DNA of 64,000 bases from Microbacterium sp. STN6 (GTDB lineage Bacteria; Actinomycetota; Actinomycetes; Actinomycetales; Microbacteriaceae): assembly GCF_026410545.1 (NCBI RefSeq), contig NZ_JAPMIT010000001.1:62001-126000 (forward strand), written 5' to 3'. Below, in pieces: positions 8,337-15,939 of the stretch; position 1 is the first letter of the stretch; the number at the start of each line of letters is the position of its first letter. The notes beneath the pieces were generated by a model. That model was not told where the DNA came from. It ran no database searches and worked only from the letters and a program-made list of their open reading frames with translations. The position numbers and the translations under genes are program-made.

Positions 8337-8984
8337 TCAATAGGCGAGGTTGAGGTGTGCGCGGTGATGGCTGCGCTGCTCGATGATGTCGACGAAGCCG
8401 AGGGCATAGTCGGCGCCCGAGATCTCGCCTCCGTCGTCGGGCTGCAGCGCCACGTCGTCGCCGACGCGGTAGCGGCCGAGCCGTTCGCCGGGCACGTACG
8501 AACCGAACTTTCCTGCCGGGCTCACGAACACCCAGTCGAGCGTCGCGGGCGTGGCGGGCAGGTCATCTGCGACGAGTGCCGAGACGGTCGTCAGTTCCGC
8601 ATGGAATTCTTCAGGCGCATGACTGAGGTCTGTCACAAAGCGTGGCGCTCCCGGTGCCGGGCGCAGAGACGAGTAGCCGCCGACGATAAAGAAAGGTGCG
8701 TGTGCGGCGTCGGCGAGCCGCGCGATCGCGCGGTACACGTCGCGGAAGCTGTCGGCAATCGCGCCACGGGGCGAAAGGGCGCCCACCACCGCATCCGCAC
8801 CGCCGATCGCGGCCGAGACTGCCGGCTCGTCTGACACGTCGCCCTGCACGTAGGTCACGCCGTCAACTCGTGATTCGGGAAGCGAACGGCTGAAAGCGGT
8901 GACCTCATGGCCGCGCGAGGCGGCCTCTGCGACGATGGCGGATCCGGCGTAGCCGGTTCCGCCGATGACGGTGATGCGGGACAT
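8337..8984 (-). CDS. NAD(P)-binding Rossmann-fold reductase (atypical SDR, YhfK/NmrA-like)
   Basis: 215-residue soluble protein beginning MSRITVIGGTGYAGSAIV, a G-x-x-G-x-x-G dinucleotide-binding motif at the N-terminus. ATG 8984 is chosen because GAGGAAAGG lies just upstream; a longer frame to 9035 has no such signal. Short single-domain NAD(P)-binding proteins of this type are often flavin or quinone reductases or redox sensors. It is divergent from an HxlR-type regulator, a common pairing for redox- or electrophile-induced reductases. Its stop is 6 bp from the convergent MarR stop. Confidence 0.85.
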   Translation of the reverse strand: MSRITVIGGTGYAGSAIVAEAASRGHEVTAFSRSLPESRVDGVTYVQGDVSDEPAVSAAIGGADAVVGALSPRGAIADSFRDVYRAIARLADAAHAPFFIVGGYSSLRPAPGAPRFVTDLSHAPEEFHAELTTVSALVADDLPATPATLDWVFVSPAGKFGSYVPGERLGRYRVGDDVALQPDDGGEISGADYALGFVDIIEQRSHHRAHLNLAY

Positions 8985-9027
8985 TGAGTGCCTTTCCTCG
9001 ATGTGGTGGCTCGAAACGCGCGCCGTA

Positions 9028-9081
9028 GTTACCATAAGAGAGCATGTTCTCGATGGGAAGTAGGCACTTTGTGGTAACCAC
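9028..9081. promoter_or_regulatory. Possible HxlR operator half-sites
   Basis: GTTACC (9028-9033) and its reverse complement GGTAAC (9073-9078, inside GTGGT-A-ACCAC) face each other across the divergent reductase/HxlR gap. The second copy would lie within the first codons of the HxlR gene. Placement fits an autoregulator, but no matching site in the genome was tested. Confidence 0.3.
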
Positions 9082-9448
9082 GTCTGATGTCGCTTATGCC
9101 GCCAGCCCGTACCGGGCCGACTGCCCCACGCGTCGCATCCTCGACCGCATCGGCGATCGCTGGACAGTGCTTGTCGTCGGCATTCTGGGCGAGGGGGATG
9201 CGCGCTTCTCCCAGCTGCGTCGCCGTGTCGAGGGCGTCTCGCAGAAGATGCTGACTCAGACGCTGCGCGGGCTCGAGCGAGACGGCCTCGTGCGCCGCAC
9301 GGTGTACCCGGAGGTGCCGGTGCGCGTCGAGTACGCGCTCACCGACTCCGGGCGCACGCTTCTGGAGCCCCTCCGTGCGCTCAGGGAGTGGTCGATCGAG
9401 CATCTGGGCGACGTGTCGGCGTCGCAGGAGGCCTACGACCGAATGTAG
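9044..9448 (+). CDS. HxlR-family transcriptional regulator
   Basis: 134-residue single-domain winged-helix protein with the HxlR hallmarks: DCPTRRILDRIGDRWTVLVV near residue 24, RFSQLRRRVEGVSQKMLTQT as the recognition region, and a final EYALTDSGRTLLEPL segment. A single N-terminal Cys precedes the helix, as in redox-sensing members. ATG 9044 or 9053 may be the start. It is divergent from the NAD(P)-binding reductase, its likely target. Confidence 0.88.
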   Translation: MFSMGSRHFVVTTSDVAYAASPYRADCPTRRILDRIGDRWTVLVVGILGEGDARFSQLRRRVEGVSQKMLTQTLRGLERDGLVRRTVYPEVPVRVEYALTDSGRTLLEPLRALREWSIEHLGDVSASQEAYDRM

Positions 9449-9455
9449 GGAGGGC

Positions 9456-11498
9456 TCAGCCGCGGCGGCGCAGGGCGGCGTCGATCTCCGGGTCACCGAG
9501 TTCGCCGAGCCACTCGAGCAGGCCCGGGTATGCGGACGGGTTCGACGCGATCGCCGCGCGAGCCTCCGGTACGCTCGCCGCGATCTGGTGCAGACGTCGC
9601 GCGGGCGTCGCCGGGTCCGCGGCCTCGGCGATGACCGATTCCGTGCTCGGCTCCTCGACCGGTGCCGGTGCCGGTGCCGGCTGACCGCCGGACAGGTCGA
9701 CGCCGGGCTCCTGCCGCGAAGCCGCTGACGTCGCGCTCACCGGCTCAAACGGCAGCGTCTCGGCCGTTCCGGCATCGCGTGTGGTGGTGGCGTCGTCGAT
9801 TCGGTCATCGATGACGTCGTCGTCCAGGTCGAGGGACCCCGCGTCCACGTCGCCCCGGTCGAGGTCGCCCGCATCGACGTCGCCGAGGTCGACGTCATTC
9901 GCGTCGACCTCGTTCGCGTCGACCTCGTTCGCGTCGACGTCCGGGCGCGTCTCTGCCGGGCGTGGAGGCGCGCTCGGTTCCGCGCGGCCTTCGAAGCTGA
10001 AGCCGCCCTGCGCCGAGGTAGTCGGCAGCGAGGCGTAGTGCGACCGCATGCTCGGCGGCGCCCAGAGCACCGCGATGAGGGCGAGCGGGATCGCGAACGC
10101 GAGCAGCGGCGCCAGCAGCGAGATGCCGCCGAGCGGGGTGATCGACCACATGATGACGAGCACGAGGCCGAGCACGAAGCTGAGCGCCGCATCGGCCGTG
10201 GCCAGAAGGTGCGCCTGCCGGGTGTCGCGAGTGCTGAACGCGCGAACCACGATCGCGCCGACGGCGCCAAGCACGCCGAGAATGAGCGCCACCGTCCACG
10301 GCACGATCGCCGACGACGCGTCATAATTGCCGCTCAGCGTCGCGAGGTGAATCAGCTCGATGACGGCGACGATCACGATCACGATGTTGGCCGCAGCGGT
10401 CACGACGAGCACGGCGCGGGCCGTGTCGATCCAGGCGGATGCGCCAGCATCGCGCGACCCGGTCAGGCGAGCGAGTGACGGTGCCGAGGCGGCGGCCCCG
10501 AAGGCGATCCAGAAGACCAGTGTGAGGGTCGGGCCCGCCGCGACGAAGCTCGTGGTGACGAGGTTGACCTCGGGGCTGAGCGCGAAGAGGCCGAGCACGG
10601 CCGCGGCGATGCCCGCGCCGACCGCGATGTAGCGCCAGGGGGCGGAGCCACGGAGGATCCCCAGCGCGGCGACGACGAGGAACCCCGCGCTGACGATGCC
10701 GAGGATCACCGCGATCGCGTAGAGGCCGGCGACGTAGCTGCCGAGGGGGGCGGCGTAGCCGGCCATCCGCTCGTATTGCCCACGTGCCACGAACAGCTCG
10801 ATGATCTGCACCACCGTGAGCACCGCGGCGAGGCCCGCGATCGCGAGCGTGACGACGAGCCAGCGGCGGTCGCGTGCAGTGTCGCCCTCGGCGAGTTCGG
10901 CGCGGCGCGGCTGGGCGGCGAGCACGGCGCCGGCGAACCCGAACGCGAGCGCCGGGCCGGTGGCCGACTGGGTGACGAGCGCGATGACGAGGTACACGAT
11001 CACGAGAATCGCGTACGGCGCGTTGGCCGCGAGCCGCAGGTCCTGGGTGCGTGCGTAGTTCCAGGCGGGGCCGAAGACGCCGGTGCGCCACAGGTACGGG
11101 ATCGAGATGGAGATGAGGCTGAGCACCGTGATGAGGATCACGTCGATGCGAGCCGCCGCGATGGTCGAGCCGGAGTCGTTCGGCGAGTACCAGACCATGA
11201 ACAGGGAGCAGATAAGCGCGAGGGCGGCGAGCACGTCGCGCACGTAGTCGAGAACCGGGATGCCGGCGAACGAGCCTGCTGGGCGTGCCGCTGAGGCGGT
11301 CGCCGGTGCTGCGCCTGTCGTCGCGGAAAACGCGGGTGCAGCAGGCGCGGGCGATGCGGCGGATGCCGCCGGTCGCCCTGCCGGTCGCCCTGCCGGCTGC
11401 GCGGCCTCCGTCACGGGCGGAGCAACGGCCGCACCGCATTCGACGCAGAAGTTGGCGTTGGGGCGAAGCGGCTGGCCGCAGTTGACGCAATAGGACAT
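9456..11498 (-). CDS. Zinc-ribbon polytopic membrane protein with C-terminal LRR-variant domain
   Basis: 680 residues. A zinc ribbon opens the protein (CVNCGQPL, then CVECGAAV), followed by an Ala/Pro linker and about 10-12 hydrophobic segments to roughly residue 490. Then comes an acidic repeat (VDANE/VDAND, from 15-bp DNA repeats at 9895-9945) and a C-terminal domain of about 60 residues (DPATPARRLHQIAASVPEAR, then YPGLLEWLGELGDPEID), which matches the actinobacterial leucine-rich-repeat-variant module. ATG 11498 is preceded by GAGGAG; a longer frame to 11534 is unlikely. It is co-directional with, and 39 bp from, another zinc-ribbon membrane protein. Function unknown; envelope sensing or assembly is a guess. 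Confidence 0.75.
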   Translation of the reverse strand: MSYCVNCGQPLRPNANFCVECGAAVAPPVTEAAQPAGRPAGRPAASAASPAPAAPAFSATTGAAPATASAARPAGSFAGIPVLDYVRDVLAALALICSLFMVWYSPNDSGSTIAAARIDVILITVLSLISISIPYLWRTGVFGPAWNYARTQDLRLAANAPYAILVIVYLVIALVTQSATGPALAFGFAGAVLAAQPRRAELAEGDTARDRRWLVVTLAIAGLAAVLTVVQIIELFVARGQYERMAGYAAPLGSYVAGLYAIAVILGIVSAGFLVVAALGILRGSAPWRYIAVGAGIAAAVLGLFALSPEVNLVTTSFVAAGPTLTLVFWIAFGAAASAPSLARLTGSRDAGASAWIDTARAVLVVTAAANIVIVIVAVIELIHLATLSGNYDASSAIVPWTVALILGVLGAVGAIVVRAFSTRDTRQAHLLATADAALSFVLGLVLVIMWSITPLGGISLLAPLLAFAIPLALIAVLWAPPSMRSHYASLPTTSAQGGFSFEGRAEPSAPPRPAETRPDVDANEVDANEVDANDVDLGDVDAGDLDRGDVDAGSLDLDDDVIDDRIDDATTTRDAGTAETLPFEPVSATSAASRQEPGVDLSGGQPAPAPAPVEEPSTESVIAEAADPATPARRLHQIAASVPEARAAIASNPSAYPGLLEWLGELGDPEIDAALRRRG
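9661..9684. repeat. GGTGCC hexanucleotide run (Pro-Ala on the minus strand)
   Basis: Three to four copies of GGTGCC, read on the minus strand as a Pro-Ala run in the linker before the C-terminal domain of the zinc-ribbon protein. Confidence 0.6.
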
Positions 11499-11537
11499 GC
11501 TCGAACTCCTCGTACGAAAGCGGGGTCGCATCACAGA

Positions 11538-13577
11538 CTATTGGTCGATGAACTCCAGTTCATAGCCCGCCGACGCGTATTCGTCTTCGCCGAAGCCCGC
11601 CAGGCGCACGCTGACGGTGTGGTCCTGGCCGTCGTCCGGCACCGGGATCGAGGTCGTTGCGTTCTGCTCGAGCGTCGCCTCATGGTCTTCGCCGTCGATT
11701 GTGACAACGAGGCTGCCGGCGCCTTCCGAGTCCGTGTAGACGTCGGAGACGGTGATCGTCAGCTGCACGGCGTTGCCCTCGGGCACGTTGACCGTGTAGC
11801 TCGGCTCGTCGTCGCCGAGGTAGCTCGAGACGTAGCCGCTCGTGCCGTACTCGTCGCCGTCGATCGTGGGCGGCTCGATGTACTTCTCCACCGTCACGCT
11901 CGTGGAGTACCGAGCCTTGCTGCCGTCCTTGGCGAACGTCTTCGCCCAGTCGCTGCCGCCCTCGAACACGACGGTGTACGTGCCCGGCTTCACCTTCTCG
12001 TACGTTCCCGAATCGCTCAGGTACGTCACGTACTTGTGCTTCGAGTCGTAGATGGTGCCGCTCACGCCCTCTTTCGCGAGCTGGAGCTTCTGCGCATCCG
12101 TCACCGTCAGTGTCTTGACGGCGTAGCCGGCGCTGTTGAAGTCGACCTTCTGCGCGCTGCCGAGCGCGAGGGTTCCGGATGGCGTGTCGCCCTGCTTGAG
12201 CTGCAGCACCGAGAGCAGCTGCTCGCGGGTGAGCGAGTCGAACCAGCTCACGACGTGGTCGGCCGTGGTGTCGAGCAGGCTGACCTTCCAGCCGTTCTCA
12301 TTGACGGTGGTCAGCGCGAACGAGCCATGGTCGGCCAGGAACGAGAAGATTGCCGGCTCGTCGCCCGAGTTGGAGGTGAAGTACCCCGAGTCTTTCAGGC
12401 AGAACTTGTCATGAATTGCAGATCCGCTGACGCACTTCGACGTCATGCGCACCGTGCTGGAACCCGCCGTGAACGAGAGGTCGTCGACCTTCGCGACGGC
12501 GCGATTGCCACTCTGCGGCCCGTTCTCGAAGCTGGCGCTGCCAAGGCGGAAGTCGTCGGGGTTCACGTTCTCGAGCGCTTTCGAGATCACGCCGCCGTAG
12601 AGGTAGAGGGCGTCTGCCTCGTCGCTCGCAAGGTACGGCGCGATCGTCGTGACGTCGTGTGAGGCGAGCATGTCTGGCACGGCGTTGACGGCAGCCTCGG
12701 CGGCTGCCTTCGGTGAGTCCTGACCCTTCTCAGCCGTCGCCGGCACGGCGCCGCGGGTGCCGCCCTGCCACGTGTTCGCGGTGTCGAGCCCGGTAAGAAG
12801 CAGGCTCACGTACCAGCGGCCATCCGTCTTCTTGGTGATGAGGGTGAGGCCGCTGTGGTCGGGGCCGAGGTCGGCGAGGAAGACGCTCTGGCTCGTCTTC
12901 TTCTTCGGCGCATCGGATGCATACAATTGCGACCGCAGAATTCCGCTCGTCTTCGAGGGGGTCACGCTGACACGCACCTCACCCGAGCGCAGCCGCACTG
13001 CCGCGAGGTCGTCGGCAAGCGACGTGACGGTCGGGTGCAGGCCGGAAATCTTGACGTCGACACCGTCGAACGAGAGCTTCGCGTCGTCGGACTTCGTGCC
13101 CGAGATGCGATCCGTCACCTCGTTGATCTTGAAGTCGCGATACTTCTGCAGCAGCGCCTCCTGCGTGCGCTTCACAGCGTCACGCTCGTGAGGCGCGACC
13201 ATCGAGAAGAGACCGACCATGTCTTTGTGCTCGAGAGCGTCGGCGACCTTCGCGACCGCCTGCTCGGGGCTGTCCGCCCCGCCGCGCAGAACGTTCTGCA
13301 CAATGAGCAGGCCCGTGACAACGACGGCGACGAGCACGACCGCCGCGCTCGAGATGATGATGAGGCGCTTCGACGGGCGCCAGCCCAGGCGGGGTGCCGG
13401 TGCCGGTGCCGGTGCTGGTGCTGGTGCTGGTGCTGGCTGTGCCGTCTCTGCCGGCGGGGCAGGGGGAGCGGATGCGGCCGACGCTGTCGCGTCGTCCGAC
13501 GCCAGTGGCGCCCCGCAGGAGAAGCAGAACTTGTTGTCGCCGGTCGCGGCGGTGCCGCAATTGCCACAGAACTTCAC
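11538..13577 (-). CDS. TcaA-like zinc-ribbon single-pass membrane protein
   Basis: 679 residues. An N-terminal zinc ribbon (CGNCGTAATGDNKFCFSCG) is followed by a Pro-Ala linker made by hexanucleotide repeats, one membrane helix (residues ~72-95, LIIISSAAVVLVAVVVTGLL), and a long extracytoplasmic part. The order zinc ribbon, transmembrane helix, outer repeated domains is that of TcaA-type cell-envelope proteins involved in glycopeptide response in Firmicutes. GTG 13577 has GAGGAC upstream. It lies just upstream of the polytopic zinc-ribbon protein and is probably cotranscribed. The ligand is unknown. Confidence 0.7.
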   Translation of the reverse strand: MKFCGNCGTAATGDNKFCFSCGAPLASDDATASAASAPPAPPAETAQPAPAPAPAPAPAPAPRLGWRPSKRLIIISSAAVVLVAVVVTGLLIVQNVLRGGADSPEQAVAKVADALEHKDMVGLFSMVAPHERDAVKRTQEALLQKYRDFKINEVTDRISGTKSDDAKLSFDGVDVKISGLHPTVTSLADDLAAVRLRSGEVRVSVTPSKTSGILRSQLYASDAPKKKTSQSVFLADLGPDHSGLTLITKKTDGRWYVSLLLTGLDTANTWQGGTRGAVPATAEKGQDSPKAAAEAAVNAVPDMLASHDVTTIAPYLASDEADALYLYGGVISKALENVNPDDFRLGSASFENGPQSGNRAVAKVDDLSFTAGSSTVRMTSKCVSGSAIHDKFCLKDSGYFTSNSGDEPAIFSFLADHGSFALTTVNENGWKVSLLDTTADHVVSWFDSLTREQLLSVLQLKQGDTPSGTLALGSAQKVDFNSAGYAVKTLTVTDAQKLQLAKEGVSGTIYDSKHKYVTYLSDSGTYEKVKPGTYTVVFEGGSDWAKTFAKDGSKARYSTSVTVEKYIEPPTIDGDEYGTSGYVSSYLGDDEPSYTVNVPEGNAVQLTITVSDVYTDSEGAGSLVVTIDGEDHEATLEQNATTSIPVPDDGQDHTVSVRLAGFGEDEYASAGYELEFIDQ
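13396..13440. repeat. GGTGCN hexanucleotide run (Pro-Ala linker)
   Basis: Seven tandem GGTGCC/GGTGCT units read on the minus strand as (Pro-Ala)n between the zinc ribbon and the membrane helix of the TcaA-like protein. Confidence 0.75.
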
Positions 13578-13759
13578 GGGTAGTCCTCGTCGTCTCGTCG
13601 AAAGGGAGGCGGCGTCGTTCCTGCCAAGGCGCAGCCCCGGCCGACTGCGGCCGGTGAGAGATTATCAGTATGTGAATCGGCTGAACCATTCCCCATAAAG
13701 GAGGGCACGCGACAAAGGTGGGCACGCCGGGGTGACCGGCGCGAAGGCGAGACGTGGCC

Positions 13760-14494
13760 CTAAACGGCGCCCGAGGCGCCGAGCAATGCTCCGATTGCGT
13801 ACGTGGATGCGAGCGCCAGCGCGCCGCCGATCACGACGCGCAGAGTGGCGCGCATCCGGGAACTGCCGCCGATCGTCGCCGACAGCGTGCCCGTGATGGC
13901 GAGGGCGATCAAGACCGCAAAGAACGTCACAGGCACGCGCCAGTCCGCTGGTGGCAGCAGTATCGCGAGCATGGGGAGGATAGCCCCAATGGTGAATGCC
14001 GCGGCTGATGCTGCAGCGGCATGCCACGGGCTTACGACGTCGTTCTGATCAATGTTCAGCTCGGCGGAGAGGTGTGCAGCAAGAGCGTCGTGCTCGGTCA
14101 GCTCGATTGCCACTTGCCGTGCGGTGCTCTCGCTCAAGCCTTTCGCTCGGTAAAGACCCGTCAGCTCTTCGAGCTCTTCCTCTGGCATGACCAGCAGTTC
14201 AGCGCGCTCCTTCGCGATCAGGGCCTGTTCGCTGTCGCTCTGGCTGCTCACTGACACGTATTCGCCTAGGGCCATCGAGATCGCCCCTCCCACGAGCCCG
14301 GCGACGCCGGCAGTGAGGATGGGGCCGATCTCGATTGTGGCGCCGGCGACGCCCACGACGATGGCAGCGACCGAGACGATGCCGTCGTTGGCGCCGAGCA
14401 CCCCGGCGCGCAGCCAATTCAAGCGCTGTGCAACGCCTCCGCGGTGGGGTTCGCCCGGGTGCGGATCGGGTTCGACAGCGGCATCGGTCGACAT
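13760..14494 (-). CDS. VIT1/CCC1-family divalent metal transporter
   Basis: Membrane protein of about 244 residues, if begun at ATG 14494 with TGAGTGAG upstream; frames up to 14557 are possible. The N-terminal part carries the family signature NWLRAGVLGANDGIVSVAAI and GAISMALGEYVSVSSQSD. A cytoplasmic helical stretch (ERAELLVMPEEELEELTGLY) binds metal in plant VIT1, and three more membrane helices follow. Members move Fe2+ or Mn2+ out of the cytosol. It is divergent from the Cys-rich peptide gene at 14773, and the palindromic region between them may serve both. Confidence 0.88.
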   Translation of the reverse strand: MSTDAAVEPDPHPGEPHRGGVAQRLNWLRAGVLGANDGIVSVAAIVVGVAGATIEIGPILTAGVAGLVGGAISMALGEYVSVSSQSDSEQALIAKERAELLVMPEEELEELTGLYRAKGLSESTARQVAIELTEHDALAAHLSAELNIDQNDVVSPWHAAAASAAAFTIGAILPMLAILLPPADWRVPVTFFAVLIALAITGTLSATIGGSSRMRATLRVVIGGALALASTYAIGALLGASGAV

Positions 14495-14653
14495 GCGCTC
14501 ACTCAAGCATTTATGGTGGGCCATTTCAAGGCTGGTGAAGCTAGCCAACGTCGACAAGTTGCCGCAGGTGGGAGAGCGACATCACGGAGCCCGAGGCGGA
14601 ACAATGTCGGTGGTTTCGCCTACTCTGACGACACAGTCAAAAAAAGTTCAAAA

Positions 14654-14699
14654 CACTACATGTAGTGGAATGACAACCGTGTCATTCACGTTATATAGT
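14654..14699 (+). promoter_or_regulatory. Palindromic promoter of the 27-residue peptide gene
   Basis: A perfect 14-bp palindrome CACTACATGTAGTG (14654-14667) abuts a second dyad GAATGACA-ACCG-TGTCATTC (14668-14687). The left arm of the second contains a good -35 (ATGACA, 14670-14675), followed after 18 nt by -10 TATAGT (14694-14699). A repressor dimer on this dyad would cover the -35. The block is A/T-rich against a high-GC background. Downstream, the leader contains small hairpins ACCGC-AGAA-GCGGT and GAGGCGA-N7-TCGCCTC. Confidence 0.65.
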
Positions 14700-14772
14700 G
14701 GAGAACCACCGCAGAAGCGGTAGAGGCGAGATCCAATCGCCTCGCATCAACAGTCGTCTTGGGGAGGCCATC

Positions 14773-14856
14773 ATGGAATACGAAAACGACAGTGTTGGCG
14801 GCTACGCAGTTCCCGTCGACCCCATGGATTTCCTGCAGTGTGACAGCTGCCAGTAG
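14773..14856 (+). CDS. 27-residue peptide ending Cys-Asp-Ser-Cys-Gln
   Basis: ATG 14773 has a strong GGGGAGG six bases upstream. The peptide begins MEYENDSVGGYAVP, continues VDPMDFLQ and ends CDSCQ. It is acidic, has one CxxC pair at the C-terminus, and has no signal peptide or membrane segment. It has its own promoter and a 16-bp hairpin terminator 29 bases after the stop, so it is a separate transcription unit. No peptide-modifying enzyme is adjacent. It could be a RiPP-like precursor, a small metal- or thiol-binding peptide (a metal transporter is divergent), or a regulatory leader. The real expression signals argue against chance. Family not recognised. Confidence 0.6.
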   Translation: MEYENDSVGGYAVPVDPMDFLQCDSCQ

Positions 14857-14885
14857 GCGCTAAACACCGCAGAGAACAACTGCAG

Positions 14886-14922
14886 CGAAGCCCCGGTCAC
14901 CGCGAAGGTGACCGGGGCTTCG
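14886..14922 (+). terminator. Hairpin terminator after the 27-residue peptide gene
   Basis: Perfect 16-bp stem CGAAGCCCCGGTCACC / GGTGACCGGGGCTTCG with a GCGAA loop. It lacks a T-run, as is common in actinobacterial terminators. It lies between the peptide gene and the dehydratase pair and separates their transcription. Confidence 0.8.
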
Positions 14923-14941
14923 TCATCCGTAGACTGAAGGG

Positions 14942-15388
14942 GTGACAGTCAACCCCGAACTGCAGGGTCGCGTCTTCGAGCCGACCGCCCCCTACCTGGT
15001 GGGCCGCGAGAAGGTGCGCGAGTTCGCCCGCGCCGTCTTCGCCGTGAACCCGATCAATGTCGACGTGCAGGCGGCCCGCGACGCCGGGTACGCCGACATC
15101 GTGGCCCCGCCCACCTTCGCCATCGTCGTGCAAGAGAAGACGCTCGCCCAACTGCTCGCCGAGCCCGGCTCGGGCATCGAACTCTCGCACGTGCTGCACG
15201 GCGAGCAGCGCTTCAGCTACACCCGCCCCATCGTCGCCGGCGACGAACTCACGGCCACACTCACCGTCACAAGCGTCAAAGCGCTTGGCGGCAACGCCAT
15301 GGTGACCGCAGAATCACAGATGACGGATGCCGCAGGCGACCACGTCGTGACGGCGACATCCGTGCTCGTGGTGAGGGGAGACGCATGA
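14942..15388 (+). CDS. HadA-like (3R)-hydroxyacyl dehydratase subunit (FAS1-like hot-dog)
   Basis: 148-residue hot-dog protein of the MaoC N-terminal / UPF0336 type (MTVNPELQGRVFEPTAPYLV, then APPTFAIVVQEKTL, then LHGEQRFSYTRPIVAGDEL). GTG 14942 is the start. It overlaps the next gene by one ATGA. In mycobacteria HadA pairs with HadB to dehydrate 3-hydroxyacyl-ACP, where HadA lacks the catalytic motif and shapes the substrate channel. The pair belongs to the conserved block upstream of tRNA-Trp-secE in actinobacteria. Confidence 0.85.
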   Translation: MTVNPELQGRVFEPTAPYLVGREKVREFARAVFAVNPINVDVQAARDAGYADIVAPPTFAIVVQEKTLAQLLAEPGSGIELSHVLHGEQRFSYTRPIVAGDELTATLTVTSVKALGGNAMVTAESQMTDAAGDHVVTATSVLVVRGDA

Positions 15389-15825
15389 CCGCGCCCCACT
15401 GCGATGCGCCCGACTTCGACGCGCTCGAGACGGGCGAGGTCGTCGCCCAGGCCGTGTACTCGCTCTCGCGCGACTCGCTCGTGAGGTACGCGGGCGCATC
15501 CGGCGACTTCAACGCCATTCATTACCGCGACGACGTGGCGCAGAGCGTGGGTCTGCCCGGCGTTCTCGCGCACGGAATGCTCACCATGGGGCTCGCGGTG
15601 CAGCCCGTCGTTGACTGGGCTGGCGACCCAGGGCGCGTCGTCGACTACCGCGTGCGCTTCACGAAGCCGGTCTTCGTCGACCCCTCCGACGGGGCGGAGG
15701 TGAGCGTCGAGGCGAAGATCGGCGCGCTCGACGTCGACGCGCGCACGGCTCGCGTCGACCTCACGGTTCGGTACGGCGAGACCACGGTTCTCGGCAGGGC
15801 CCAGGCGCAGGTGCGGCTCGACTGA
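15385..15825 (+). CDS. HadB-like (3R)-hydroxyacyl dehydratase, MaoC family
   Basis: 146-residue catalytic partner. The hydratase-2 motif GDFNAIHYRDDVA carries the catalytic Asp and His (D-x-N-x-x-H), followed by LPGVLAHGMLTMGLAV. ATG overlaps the stop of the HadA-like gene, so translation is coupled. Role inferred as the dehydration step of fatty acid elongation or breakdown. Confidence 0.88.
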   Translation: MTAPHCDAPDFDALETGEVVAQAVYSLSRDSLVRYAGASGDFNAIHYRDDVAQSVGLPGVLAHGMLTMGLAVQPVVDWAGDPGRVVDYRVRFTKPVFVDPSDGAEVSVEAKIGALDVDARTARVDLTVRYGETTVLGRAQAQVRLD

Positions 15826-15939
15826 GCCGTCACGGGCCGCACCGCACTCGGCGGCACGGCACGGTTCAGGCCCACGACCCAAGGCTCAACACACCCGACT
15901 CAGGCAGACACGGTCCAGGCAGACAGACAAGGCAGACGG

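Noticed and set aside
10038-11294. Plus-strand frames opposite the polytopic zinc-ribbon gene
   Set aside because: Translations are charged repeats typical of antisense frames; the minus strand codes for clear membrane helices and a zinc ribbon.
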